From CAZDAM01 sp964503595 (GTDB lineage: Bacteria; Muiribacteriota; UBA6191), in assembly GCA_964503595.1 (NCBI GenBank), contig CAZDAM010000018.1, forward strand, positions 1 through 39,621: a stretch of 39,621 nt of DNA, read 5' to 3'. The notes under the pieces are model-generated. The model was given only the letters and a program-made list of their open reading frames with translations, was not told the origin of the DNA and ran no database searches. The position numbers were made by a program, and so were the translations under genes. How positions within the stretch are numbered: the first letter of the stretch is position 1; every line of letters begins with the position of its first letter. Below, one piece after another: positions 17,401 to 26,063 of the stretch.

Positions 17401-18852
17401 ATGAATCTGTTTCGTCACTTTGCTGGAGTCTCACTGAAAATTCCCGATCATGCCTTTCTGGAATGGCCGGGTCACATGATTACCCGCTCAGAACTTCTCA
17501 TGCAGGCAGCCGGGATTGCTAGAAGTCTTCAGTCCCGGGTGCCCAAAGGTAGTCATATCGGAATTTTCTCTGTTCCCTCTCCTCATCTTGCGGCTGCCTT
17601 TTTAGGGGTCTGGGGGGCTGATATGGTGGCTGTGCCCTTGAATCCCCTGTTAAGTGCAAGAGAGCTCCTGGCCCAGATTCTTGAGGCTGAAACCGGGGTC
17701 ATGCTGGCCGAGGGAGAGGCCTTGGCCCTGTTTCAGAGTCAGGGGCTTTCTGTCATCGATATCAGCGAGGAAAGGTATGTGGCGCTGGCAGATCTGCCGG
17801 AACCTTCGCGGGAAGGCGAAGAGAATGCCCTGATTCTTTTTACCAGCGGGACTTCGGCAGGAAGACCCAGTGCCGTGGTTTTGCCGCATCGGGCCCTTCT
17901 TCACAATGCGAAAAGCATATCGGAGGCTTTCGAGTTTTGTTCTGATGACGTTTTCCTGGGAGTACTCCCTTATTTTCACTGTTTTGCCCTGATGGTGAAT
18001 TTCATCATTCCTGGACTGGAAGGAGCCTCGGTAAGATGCCTGAGCCGTTTTCGACCCCAGGAAGTTCTGGCCGAAATCAGGGAGGGCAGGGTCACGATTG
18101 CAGCCCTGATCCCGGCGATGCTCAAGGCTCTTCTGGGATCCCGGCCGGCTCGGGAAGATTTCGAAAGTGTGCGCTGGCTGATTTCCGGAGGAGAGGCTTT
18201 GGGTATGGACGTGGCAGTGCATTATCGCGAAAAATTCGGAATCCTGATTGCGGAAGGCTACGGGATGACCGAACACTCTCCGGTAATTTCGGTGCATCGT
18301 GATAAAAACCCGGCCAAGCTTGGAACCGTGGGAACGCCTCTTCCGGGAGTCTCTCTCAGGATTCTGCCTCCCGGTGGGGAGGAGCCTCTTGATACAGGTG
18401 CTGTGGGCGAAGTCTCAATCAAATCGGAAAGTCTGATGAAGGGGTATCTTAATCTGGGTTGGGATCAGCGGCTGACGGAGGACGGTTTTTTCCGTACCGG
18501 AGATCTGGGGCTTCTTGATCAGGAAGGTTATCTGCATCTGAAGGGACGGCTGAAGGAACTGATCATTTCTGCCGGAGAGAATATCCATCCAAGGGAAGTG
18601 GAAGAAGCTGTCCTTGGCTTTCCGGGTCTTATGGAAGCTGCCTGTGTGGGAATTCCTTCGGGTCTGAAAGGGGAAGAACCTGCTTTGGCAGTGGTTCCAG
18701 CAAGTCTGAATCTGAATGAAATCAAAGTCCGCCTGAGAGAAAATCTGCCGGGCTTCAAGCGCCCTCGCATTGTGGTGGGCCTGGATGAACTGCCCCGGAC
18801 TCAGACCGGGAAGCTTTCCCGCGTGGAATTGCGTAAAATCCTAGGGGCTTGA
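17401..18852 (+). CDS. AMP-forming acyl-CoA synthetase/ligase (ANL superfamily)
   Basis: The 483 residues include the ANL core motifs: FTSGTSAGRPSAVVLPH (A3, 147-163), AEGYGMTEHSP (A5, ~284-294), GFFRTGDLG (A7), KGRLKELIISAGENIHP (A8) and PRTQTGKLSR with the catalytic Lys at 471 (A10). The enzyme would activate a carboxylic acid with ATP to an acyl-AMP and then usually pass it to CoA; the substrate is not readable. It is short for a long-chain acyl-CoA synthetase. The A3 loop lacks the usual Lys (TSGTTGxPKG): here Ser 157 is in that place. It stands alone, 59 bases from a divergent membrane gene, with GGAG eight bases before the start. Confidence 0.85.
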   Translation: MNLFRHFAGVSLKIPDHAFLEWPGHMITRSELLMQAAGIARSLQSRVPKGSHIGIFSVPSPHLAAAFLGVWGADMVAVPLNPLLSARELLAQILEAETGVMLAEGEALALFQSQGLSVIDISEERYVALADLPEPSREGEENALILFTSGTSAGRPSAVVLPHRALLHNAKSISEAFEFCSDDVFLGVLPYFHCFALMVNFIIPGLEGASVRCLSRFRPQEVLAEIREGRVTIAALIPAMLKALLGSRPAREDFESVRWLISGGEALGMDVAVHYREKFGILIAEGYGMTEHSPVISVHRDKNPAKLGTVGTPLPGVSLRILPPGGEEPLDTGAVGEVSIKSESLMKGYLNLGWDQRLTEDGFFRTGDLGLLDQEGYLHLKGRLKELIISAGENIHPREVEEAVLGFPGLMEAACVGIPSGLKGEEPALAVVPASLNLNEIKVRLRENLPGFKRPRIVVGLDELPRTQTGKLSRVELRKILGA

Positions 18853-20034
18853 GGGCTGGTCCTCATCCTGGGTGGTCAAGCTGTCCAGAAGCTGCTGGGA
18901 TTTCTGTCTCAAATCAGCAGGAGGGTTGAGTTCCAGGGTTTGCTCCAACTCCCTTTTTGCAATAAAAAAACCGTTGTCATTGCCTTTCCAGGCAGATTCC
19001 ATCTGGGCCAGGGCGTAGTAGTAATGGGAGTGAGGGTCTTCGGGCAAAACCCTTATGGCCCCCTGAAGGTGGATGATGGCCTCTTCCAGATTTTTTTCTT
19101 CAAGATACTGTTTGCCAAGCTCCAGGTATTCACCATCTGAATAGCCGGAGAATTTTCCATTGGAAATCTGAAGTTTGCGAAAGCGCTCGGAATCGCGTCG
19201 GAGTTCTTCCTCTTCCTGCGCCCTTACGACAGCAAGACGTTCTCTTTCCTGGGCAATCTGCTGAAGCTTTCCGTTGGCAACCTGGGCTTCGGGGCTTTGC
19301 TGGCCGGCATGGGTCAGGACCTGCTTGTAGATTTTTTCTGCTTCATCCTGATTCATGTAGTGTTCCCAGATCCATCCCAGAATAAAGAGGTTCTTGAGGT
19401 TTTTCGGCTCCAGTTCCACCTGGCGGGAATAGTAGTCGCGACTGGCCTCCATCAGCTTGTAATCATTGGCGTAAATCAAATTGCCATCTTCCATGATAGC
19501 ATCCATAAAGAGGGGAATGGCCTGTACGGTATAACCCTTGCGGTGAAGCTGAAGAGCTTTGGCGAATTTCCCACGGGCGGTATCGGTTTTGAGCACGACT
19601 TCTTTGACTTCAGGCCCTTTGGGAGGGGGAGGCGCTTCCGTTGCGCTTAAGAAATCGTCTCTTTGCAGGGCGAAAAAGTCCCTGGCGGCTTTCTGGTCTT
19701 CCAGGCGCTCGGCTTCATCCAGAGCATCCTGAAGTCTTTCCACCAGAGTTTCGGACATACTGGTCCCCCGGATTTTATCCAGCATATCCCGGGCATCATC
19801 CAGGCGCTCCAGTCTCAGATAGCAGTTGAAGACTCCTGTCATGCCTTTGACATTGGAGGGTTCCATCAGAAGAACGTTTTCAAATTCGATCAGGGCAGAT
19901 TCGATCTCCCGGCTTTTCCACAGAAATTCTCCCTGTTGCAGGGCTTCGGCGATGTTTTCGGAAAAGCTGTATTCCTCGGCCTGATAGGGCTGAAGAATTA
20001 AGAGTCCGCAAAGGAAGAGCAGGCAGAGTTGCAT
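18841..20034 (-). CDS. secreted tetratricopeptide-repeat protein
   Basis: A 397-residue protein with a signal peptide ending near YQAEE. TPR-like helical pairs lie at ~30-100 (LLMEPSNVKGMTGVFNCYL), ~165-240 (QLHRKGYTVQAIPLFMDAI, LFILGWIWEHYMNQDEAEKI) and ~305-375 (ELGKQYLEEKNLEEAIIHL). Between the second and third groups is a charged, probably coiled-coil, stretch (~250-285). Such proteins usually scaffold envelope complexes; no partner is indicated. Its 3' end overlaps the acyl-CoA synthetase-like gene by 12 bases. No clear ribosome site is seen. Confidence 0.78.
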   Translation of the reverse strand: MQLCLLFLCGLLILQPYQAEEYSFSENIAEALQQGEFLWKSREIESALIEFENVLLMEPSNVKGMTGVFNCYLRLERLDDARDMLDKIRGTSMSETLVERLQDALDEAERLEDQKAARDFFALQRDDFLSATEAPPPPKGPEVKEVVLKTDTARGKFAKALQLHRKGYTVQAIPLFMDAIMEDGNLIYANDYKLMEASRDYYSRQVELEPKNLKNLFILGWIWEHYMNQDEAEKIYKQVLTHAGQQSPEAQVANGKLQQIAQERERLAVVRAQEEEELRRDSERFRKLQISNGKFSGYSDGEYLELGKQYLEEKNLEEAIIHLQGAIRVLPEDPHSHYYYALAQMESAWKGNDNGFFIAKRELEQTLELNPPADLRQKSQQLLDSLTTQDEDQPSSP

Positions 20035-20105
20035 GAATCAGTTACACATAAAAAGTGTTGAGGAATGGCTAAGATATTTATCAGGAAGTCTAAATGAAAA
20101 TTCTT

Positions 20106-21071
20106 TCATGATTCATCCAGTTTTTGAAGAAAACTTTCGATGAGGCCATCGTGGTCCTGGCTTCGTTTGCTTTCCATCTGGGCCTTGGCTTCCTGTAAAG
20201 GTAAAATGCCTTTTTGATTCAGATCCAGCAAAAATTGGAGGTGTTCGATAAGAGCTTCTCTTTGAGCTTCATTACGTCCCCGTTCTAAGCCTTCTTTGAG
20301 ACCTGTTTCACGCCCTTCCTTGATGCCTGTTTCACGCCCTTCTTCCATCCCCTGTTTGTGGGCAGAATCAATGCTGGAGTAGTAGGAGCGCAGGGACATC
20401 TCCCGAGAAAGGGCGGCATGGCGTAGTCTGGGGTCTGATTTGCAGCGTTCCAGAGCTTCAATGGCCTGAGCCAGACCTTCATCTTTTTTGAGTTCGTTAA
20501 GGATGTCTTCCATGGGTTTCTCTCCTTGTAAAAACAGAATGAGCCAGCGTTCCAAAAAACTGCATTCATCAAGCGGTTTTTTGGGGATGAAACGCTTCAT
20601 CTGAATGAAGTGAAACTCAAGATGGCGGCTTAGTTCCTGCTGGCTTGAGGTCTCAAGCAAACGAAAAACGGAGTGCATCTGAGGGTGATCTTTCAGATTC
20701 CAATCCAAAATTGAGATACTAATGACCGGCTCAAGATCACTATAGGGGGAAGCACTTTGAAGCTGTTGGGATAAAAGATTGCAGGCATAGTAAAGAATTC
20801 GCTGAATATAATCCTGCTGATGTCTTACCTGCATTTCCAGGTGAAGGATTTCTCCATTGAAAGCTTTGGCGATGACATCTAGGATGACATGCTTGTCTTC
20901 GGGGAATTCCTGAAAGATAAAAGGGTTTAAAACCTGGCTTTCCTGAATGGCGGCCGGGCCAGTTCGATTCAGGGTTGCATTGATAAAGCCGTTACGGGCA
21001 GCCTGGTGTTTTTCAGAACCAAAAATGTACTTGAAGACAAAATCATTGGTAATCTGAATTCCACCGCTCAT
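20106..21071 (-). CDS. Rpn-family recombination-promoting nuclease/putative transposase (PD-(D/E)XK)
   Basis: The N-terminal part (TNDFVFKYIFG, then VILDVIAKAFNGEILHLEMQ) matches the PDDEXK-2/Rpn family; the nuclease residues are the Asp of LDV and the ExQ of LEMQ. Rpn proteins promote recA-independent recombination and cleave DNA in Escherichia coli. The C-terminal third has the usual low-complexity repeats (EGRETGIKEGRETGLKEGLE) made by short DNA repeats near 20280-20350. I chose the ATG at 21071: AAGGG sits six bases upstream of it, whereas it touches the ATG at 21077. It gives 321 residues, the usual size. No flanking inverted repeats were seen, so it is not an obvious transposon. Confidence 0.85.
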   Translation of the reverse strand: MSGGIQITNDFVFKYIFGSEKHQAARNGFINATLNRTGPAAIQESQVLNPFIFQEFPEDKHVILDVIAKAFNGEILHLEMQVRHQQDYIQRILYYACNLLSQQLQSASPYSDLEPVISISILDWNLKDHPQMHSVFRLLETSSQQELSRHLEFHFIQMKRFIPKKPLDECSFLERWLILFLQGEKPMEDILNELKKDEGLAQAIEALERCKSDPRLRHAALSREMSLRSYYSSIDSAHKQGMEEGRETGIKEGRETGLKEGLERGRNEAQREALIEHLQFLLDLNQKGILPLQEAKAQMESKRSQDHDGLIESFLQKLDES

Positions 21072-21140
21072 ATCCATCCCTTGACCGGATAATAACCTAT
21101 TTTACCATAGGCCACGGAAGTAAAGGACGAGGCTGGGAAT

Positions 21141-21180
21141 AAGAAAAGTGAGGAGGGCGTACTCTGAAACGCACTCCTCA
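21141..21180 (-). terminator. terminator of the minus-strand carD-to-21186 gene run
   Basis: An imperfect 12-base stem (21149-21160 with 21169-21180, one mismatch) is followed on the minus strand by CTTTTCTTA. It begins six bases after the stop codon at 21186. A run of T also follows on the plus side, so it may work in both directions. Confidence 0.75.
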
Positions 21181-21185
21181 ATTTT

Positions 21186-21965
21186 TCACTGCTTGGAAAA
21201 GAAATCCGTGCGCTGGGCCTCAGGCTCAGTGATTTCCTGAGTTGAGATTTCCATTTTCATGGTGACCTTGACGGAGCTTGAGTTTGGCAGAATTCCAGGG
21301 ACTTTCATGGGAATTTCGAACTGGAATTCGGAATCAGCGGCACTGGAGAGGATTTTGCCCTTGGTATGATCAAAGACTGTGGAGCCCCGGGTTGTGGCTG
21401 TAATCGTGTCTCCCTGGCGGTTTTCTAGCTTCATGATAGAAGATATTGTGGTACGTTTGGGGCCCAGCTCAGTGATTTTGTAGAGAGTTTTGGTCTCAAC
21501 AGGGATGGGCTCGGCAATATCACGGATACGGGTCCAGGTCTTGCCGGCTTCCACGGCTTCATCCGGGAAAACCATCTGAAGAGGGCTTTGCTCCTGAGCC
21601 TGCATGGTGCTGGCAAGGGTTCTGAGGATTTCACCATTTGGTTTCATTTCCACAATCTGGGTCTGATTGGTGGCCCCCGGCAGAGGCTGTTCGACCCCAT
21701 CCACTTTCTGAGATGCGTTGATCATGGTCAAAGCCAGCTTGATCACATCGTTTTTTTCTTCGATGAGTTCCTGGCGCATGGTAACCCAGGTTTCAATCTG
21801 AAGATTGCGTTCCGGGGAGTCGGGGGAGGCGAATACGGTGGAGCTTTTGAAGCGCATCAGGTGGAATACAGGCGTATTGGGTTCCAGCTTGTAGCGCAGG
21901 ACAACCCCCTCAGCAAAGCTAAGAGCGGAAGTCGCAAGAAATCCAAGAACAAGGGCTAGTCGCAT
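21186..21965 (-). CDS. secreted protein, DUF6263-like
   Basis: I chose the ATG at 21965: GGAGA lies a few bases upstream and it begins a signal peptide (LVLGFLATSALSFAEG). An ATG at 22010, overlapping the preceding stop, is the alternative and would add 15 residues. The mature ~240 residues begin LRYKLEPNTPVFHLMRF and have a repeated beta-rich pattern, including VFPDEAVEAGKTWTRI and DHTKGKILSSAA. This resembles the DUF6263 type of extracytoplasmic protein. Function is unknown. It is the last gene before the terminator. Confidence 0.62.
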   Translation of the reverse strand: MRLALVLGFLATSALSFAEGVVLRYKLEPNTPVFHLMRFKSSTVFASPDSPERNLQIETWVTMRQELIEEKNDVIKLALTMINASQKVDGVEQPLPGATNQTQIVEMKPNGEILRTLASTMQAQEQSPLQMVFPDEAVEAGKTWTRIRDIAEPIPVETKTLYKITELGPKRTTISSIMKLENRQGDTITATTRGSTVFDHTKGKILSSAADSEFQFEIPMKVPGILPNSSSVKVTMKMEISTQEITEPEAQRTDFFSKQ

Positions 21966-22006
21966 GTGGTCTCCGTTGTACAGGCCTTTGAATGGCACCA
22001 ATTTAA

Positions 22007-22936
22007 TCACATGGTTTCTTCAGGTGTAAAGCCGGACCAGGCTTTGAGTCGGATCCCATGCGGGTTTTGCGTGGAGGTTTCCCGCACTTTCAGCAGGCCC
22101 TCCAACACATGATGATAGTTAAGAAGGATAAATTCCGGTTTTAGAGCGGGATGGGATGCACCGGGCAGGACCGGTTCAAGCCGTTTGTATTCAAAAAAAG
22201 CCAAGGGGTCGGGAAAACGGATTTCTCCGTGAAGTCCAAGCCCCTTCATCAGACCAAGAATGATTTTCTGATGTTCTGGCCTGGAATAGCGGATACCAAG
22301 ACAGATTTCCTCCGGTCTGTATGTGCTGGCACTCATCAGCCAGTTCAGAGCATCTTCGTCAGTATCAACCAGGGCCAGAAAGGCGTAAGCTCTCTGGATA
22401 GGATGCTTCAGATCGCTCAGGACAAAGCTGTCCTCTGAATAGTGATCTTCCGATTTTGGGTATTGCAGATAGGTTGTCGCCTGTTTGGCAGTGGCTTCTT
22501 CGGGCTTCAGACAGAGGAGTTTTGTTGCAGGACTGAGGCGCCTGAGTCCTTCCTGAAAAATGGCGAAGCGGGGGGAACTGAACTTCCAGTCACAAAGGCA
22601 GCTTAAGATTTCAAGAGCCCGGGTTTCGTCCAGAACCTGAGCAATCTGAAGAGCCTTCAGAAGTCCCAAGTCAGCCAGCACAAGCTTTTCCCTGAGTGAA
22701 TCCGGAAGGGTTTCAAGCCAGTTCTGGAATCTCTGGCAGAGATTATTTGTCGGATTCAGGGGAAAATCTTCAAAGTTGGAATCTTCCGGCCAGGTTTCCG
22801 CTATATGCTGCCGGAGCTGGAAAAAGTTATAACGGGTGATGCCAAAGGTAGAATCATCTGCGGGAAAATGAAGGCCTTCCTTCTGAAGAAGAACATGGTG
22901 GCGGGAGTTTTCCTCCACAGTCGATGCGAGAATCAT
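22007..22936 (-). CDS. hypothetical protein, helical, 309 residues
   Basis: I do not recognise it. The ATG at 22936 overlaps the preceding stop (ATGA); an earlier in-frame start at 23050 would overlap the upstream gene by more than 100 bases and is unlikely. There is no signal peptide or transmembrane helix, so it should be cytosolic. It is predicted to be mostly alpha-helical, with Leu-rich segments (LVLADLGLLKALQIAQVL) that could be repeat-like. It sits in the minus-strand chain after pilT and a coiled-coil protein, which points to a possible link with pili or envelope work (inference). Confidence 0.65.
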   Translation of the reverse strand: MILASTVEENSRHHVLLQKEGLHFPADDSTFGITRYNFFQLRQHIAETWPEDSNFEDFPLNPTNNLCQRFQNWLETLPDSLREKLVLADLGLLKALQIAQVLDETRALEILSCLCDWKFSSPRFAIFQEGLRRLSPATKLLCLKPEEATAKQATTYLQYPKSEDHYSEDSFVLSDLKHPIQRAYAFLALVDTDEDALNWLMSASTYRPEEICLGIRYSRPEHQKIILGLMKGLGLHGEIRFPDPLAFFEYKRLEPVLPGASHPALKPEFILLNYHHVLEGLLKVRETSTQNPHGIRLKAWSGFTPEETM

Positions 22937-23319
22937 CCGTTCTTTCTGGGGGCAAACCGGTGGCCAAGAACACTGAAGAGATGAAAGAGCCAGAGCGCGA
23001 AAGTCAGGGGCAGGCGTACAAACCATGTCTTGAAGAACTGGAGCAGCCATTGAAACAGGGCATAGTGCCAGCGGGAGCGGTATCGGAGAAGCTGCTGTTC
23101 CAGATCCGCAATGATATGGTTGAGGCGTTCGACCTCAGCGGAAGTTACGGGACTCTGGACTTTGTCCTCTTCCGGGCGGGAAGACGGGTGGGAACCCGGT
23201 CTGGGAAGAGAGGGAGAAGATTTTTCTTCCAGAGCTTTTTTCAGCCGGGTATTTTCTTCCTGCAGAGCCAGGATACGAGGTGCCAGGACTTCTTCAGCCC
23301 AGTTCTGTTCTTCGCTCAC
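22933..23319 (-). CDS. coiled-coil protein with hydrophobic C-terminus
   Basis: About 128 residues from the GTG at 23319, which has AGAGG four bases upstream; a TTG at 23331 overlapping the pilT stop is the alternative. Two coiled-coil stretches (ILALQEENTRLKKALEE and VERLNHIIADLEQQLL) flank a Ser/Pro linker. An aromatic, hydrophobic tail (ALFQWLLQFFKTW, LPLTFALWLFHLFSVLG) probably anchors it to the membrane, with a basic end. It lies between pilT and a hypothetical gene with four-base overlaps, so it may assist the PilT-like motor. No family was recognised. Confidence 0.62.
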   Translation of the reverse strand: MSEEQNWAEEVLAPRILALQEENTRLKKALEEKSSPSLPRPGSHPSSRPEEDKVQSPVTSAEVERLNHIIADLEQQLLRYRSRWHYALFQWLLQFFKTWFVRLPLTFALWLFHLFSVLGHRFAPRKNG

Positions 23320-23327
23320 ATAACCTC

Positions 23328-24443
23328 TCAATCTGCAAAGATATTGCCGGTGGGCAATTCTTCATCATCGACATAATCGCTTGAACCCAATGCCAGATCC
23401 ACATCAAAGTCAGCTGCATTGGAGCTGGCTCGTTTGGCATATTTTTCATCTACCAGGCCATTTTTCACCAGATCAATCAGATGTTGAGAGAAGGTCTGCA
23501 TTCCATACTGGTTCCGGCCTTCAGCGATATATTTTGGAATCAGTTCTGTCTTGTGGGGTTCCAGAATACAGTCCTTGATGACCTGGGTGTTGATCATGAT
23601 CTCCACGGCAGCAATCCTGGAATCGAGATTTTTCCTTGGAATCAGGCGCTGGGAGATAATGGCGCAGATGTTGTCAGCCAGGCGGATTCTGACAATGTCC
23701 TGTTCTTCCGGAGGAAAGACGGCAATCAGGCGGCCAATGCTCTTTGCCGCATCTGGAGTATGCAGGGTGGAGAGAACCAGATGACCGGTTTCTGTCGCCT
23801 TAAGAGCCGTATCAATGGTTTCGGCATCCCGCATCTCTCCGATCAGAATGACATCGGGGTCCTGCCTCAGTGCTGCTCTTAGGCCATCGTGGAAGTTCTT
23901 GGTATCGGAACCGATCTCCCTTTGCGTAATGGAACACTTATTATCCCGGTAGAGAAATTCAATCGGGTCTTCAAGGGTGATGATGTGGCGGGGCGAGAAA
24001 TCATTCATGAACTGAATGATGGCGGCAAGAGTGCTGGATTTCCCGGAACCGGTCACCCCTGTGACGAGTATCAGGCCCCGTTCGGACTGGGCAAGCTCCT
24101 TGATTTTAGGAGGAAGAAGCAAGGATTCCACGGTAGGGATATCATTGGAAATTACCCTCATGACAATCATGAAAGAGCCACGCTGGCGAAAAATACTGAC
24201 ACGAAAACGGCCCACTTGAGGGATGCCGTAAGAGCAGTCGTACTCCCTTAGGGTATTGATATTCTGGCGAATCTGGGGATCGGTGATGATTTTGCTGGCA
24301 ACAGCCAGAACCTGTTCATTGGTAAGGCGATCCTTGCTTAAGCTGTAAAGAACGCCATTGATTCGGGCCCGAATGGGCGAACCCGTTTTGATATGGAGGT
24401 CCGAGGCGCCTTTTTTAACGGCCCCGACAATCAGATTCATCAT
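23328..24443 (-). CDS. pilT: type IV pilus twitching ATPase PilT/PilU
   Basis: A 371-residue PilT-family ATPase: KKGASDLHIKTGSPI at the start, Walker A GVTGSGKSS (129-137), ITLEDPIEF (Asp box), Walker B DPDVILIGEMRD, the His box TGHLVLSTLHTPDAA, and the end GMQTFSQHLIDLVKNGLV. It would power pilus retraction from the cytosolic face of the inner membrane. The AIRNLIRE motif of PilT is not clear here (DCILEPHKTELIPKYI), so it may be the PilU type. GAGAG precedes the start by seven bases. No pilB or pilC lies in the window; the pseudopilins at 4615-7253 may use the same machine. Confidence 0.92.
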   Translation of the reverse strand: MMNLIVGAVKKGASDLHIKTGSPIRARINGVLYSLSKDRLTNEQVLAVASKIITDPQIRQNINTLREYDCSYGIPQVGRFRVSIFRQRGSFMIVMRVISNDIPTVESLLLPPKIKELAQSERGLILVTGVTGSGKSSTLAAIIQFMNDFSPRHIITLEDPIEFLYRDNKCSITQREIGSDTKNFHDGLRAALRQDPDVILIGEMRDAETIDTALKATETGHLVLSTLHTPDAAKSIGRLIAVFPPEEQDIVRIRLADNICAIISQRLIPRKNLDSRIAAVEIMINTQVIKDCILEPHKTELIPKYIAEGRNQYGMQTFSQHLIDLVKNGLVDEKYAKRASSNAADFDVDLALGSSDYVDDEELPTGNIFAD

Positions 24444-24482
24444 GGACGTGCTCTCTTGTTACGCACTTGCCAGTGTACGGCA

Positions 24483-24521
24483 GTCCGGGTCTCTCCTGCA
24501 AATTGCCGGGGAGACCCGGAC
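24483..24521. repeat. strong inverted repeat without a T-tract
   Basis: GTCCGGGTCTC (24483-24493) is perfectly complementary to 24511-24521, and pairing can extend three more bases with one G-U pair, around a loop of about 11 bases. It lies in the 90-base gap between the GrpE-like gene and pilT on the minus strand. No run of T follows on either strand, so it is unlikely to be a standard terminator; an RNA-stability or processing hairpin is possible. Confidence 0.6.
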
Positions 24522-24533
24522 AGATTCTTCAGG

Positions 24534-26063
24534 CTACAGAATTCTTTGCAGGGCTTCCATAACCTGGACCTTGTACTGGATTCTTCGCTCAATTTCTCTT
24601 GCACAGTTATCCCCACCGGCCAGTTTTTCCAGTTCTCTGAGGATCTCTCGGCATTGTGGGTAGTCTCCACAAGCTTCCTGGACCAATGCCATGCCTTTTA
24701 AGGCCTCAAGATTGTCCGGGTGCAGAATGGAAGCTTTGTGAAAGCTGTCCATGGCAAGCTTGAGTTCTCGCCGAATCAGATAGCTGTTGCCCAGATCCAG
24801 ATAGGCGCGGGCGTTTTCCCCATCATCAATGACCCTGCTCTGGTTGCTGGTTTCAATATCAGCCATATTCAGCCGACTGCCACAGTTGAAGCAGAAACGG
24901 CTGTCATCTTTGTTCTGGGTGTTACAGCTTCTGCACATCATGGGGTTCTGACTCAGGGCGATATCGGCTTTGCGGAAGACTTCGCTTCCTTTCAGGAATC
25001 CCTTGCGGACTTCCCGGAAGACGGTGTTGTGAGTCAGTTCTGTGCTGTAGACGGTTTCTACCATATGATGGCGGGAACTGTCATAGATTTCTCCGAGGCA
25101 GTCATAGGGTTCAAGGCCGTGGCGGCGACAAAGGTCCATGACCAGGTGCTTCAGATCCGAAGAGCTGTCCTGAGAAGTTTCTTCATAAAGGCGAACCAGA
25201 AGTTCCAGGTCCTCAAATTCGGTGGTTACCTCCCCATCGGATGCGGGGGTGCTTGCACGAGGTGCCTTTCTTGCTTCTGCAAGCTCTTCCTTCAGGGTGG
25301 CGACCTTATTTCTAAGGGTTTCGTTCTCGACCATCAGACGCTCTTCACGCTGATCCTCGCTGCTGGCCTGGTTCAAATTTTCTCTGAGCTCTCTGATGCA
25401 GGCTTCTCTTTCGCCGAGGATTTTCTGGAGCTCACCCACATATTTTTCGGAGCGGGAGAGTTCCTGGCGGAGCTCCTGAGTATCCTCAGTAGGTTTGCTG
25501 TCAGCATTGCGCTGTTTTTGAAATTGTACCTGCTTCTGAGCTAGCTGGAGCTCTGATTGAAGTTCAAGAATTCTGGCACGGGATTCCTTCAGTTCTTTTG
25601 CCGAATCCTCGTTCAGGTTTCCCTGGCCGTTTTTCAGGTTTTTGAGTTCATTTTCCAGGCGTATTTTTTCCTGATGGAGATCATTGAGATGATCGTTGTA
25701 TTTGCGCTGGATTTCCCGAATTTCCTCATTCTTGGCGGCCAGAAGACGGCGATCGGTTTCCCAGTCCTGCTCGAGTTCCTGGATTTCAGCCTGAAGCTTT
25801 TCCACCATTTCACTGGAGGCCTGGGATGGGCTTGCTTCTTTCTGTTCCTGGACTTTTTTCTCCAGAGAGAAAATCAGACGATCTTTTTCTTCAAGAGCTT
25901 TGGCGACATCTGAACCGTTCTGCTGCTTGAGCTGAAGGTGCAGCAGGCTGATTGTGCTCCTCTGGTACTGAAGCTGACGAATGAGGGCATCATAAAGGCC
26001 TTCATCCAGCTCCTGCCATTCGGGTGCATCAAAATCACGGGAATTCTGCTGGGTCTCTTTCAT
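24534..26063 (-). CDS. coiled-coil / GrpE-like / zinc-ribbon / TPR protein
   Basis: 509 residues. Residues ~40-265 are a long coiled coil (Glu/Lys/Gln-rich). Residues ~285-373 resemble the GrpE C-terminal region: LVMDLCRRHGLEPYD, IYDSSRHHMVETVYST and FREVRKGFLKGSEVFRKADI, close to the GrpE signature 'HEAV..v......V..v..rGY.l..rvlRpA.V'. A zinc ribbon follows (CRSC 377-380, CFNC 391-394), then TPR-like helices (414-475: AYLDLGNSYLIRRELKLAMD). GrpE is the nucleotide exchange factor of DnaK, so a chaperone-linked role is plausible, but the residues are divergent. The gene starts inside the dxs stop (ATGA). I know of no characterised protein with this order. Confidence 0.75.
   Translation of the reverse strand: MKETQQNSRDFDAPEWQELDEGLYDALIRQLQYQRSTISLLHLQLKQQNGSDVAKALEEKDRLIFSLEKKVQEQKEASPSQASSEMVEKLQAEIQELEQDWETDRRLLAAKNEEIREIQRKYNDHLNDLHQEKIRLENELKNLKNGQGNLNEDSAKELKESRARILELQSELQLAQKQVQFQKQRNADSKPTEDTQELRQELSRSEKYVGELQKILGEREACIRELRENLNQASSEDQREERLMVENETLRNKVATLKEELAEARKAPRASTPASDGEVTTEFEDLELLVRLYEETSQDSSSDLKHLVMDLCRRHGLEPYDCLGEIYDSSRHHMVETVYSTELTHNTVFREVRKGFLKGSEVFRKADIALSQNPMMCRSCNTQNKDDSRFCFNCGSRLNMADIETSNQSRVIDDGENARAYLDLGNSYLIRRELKLAMDSFHKASILHPDNLEALKGMALVQEACGDYPQCREILRELEKLAGGDNCAREIERRIQYKVQVMEALQRIL

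Noticed and set aside
20106..21071. Active transposon around the Rpn gene
   Set aside because: No terminal inverted repeats or target-site duplications seen; Rpn genes usually occur without them.
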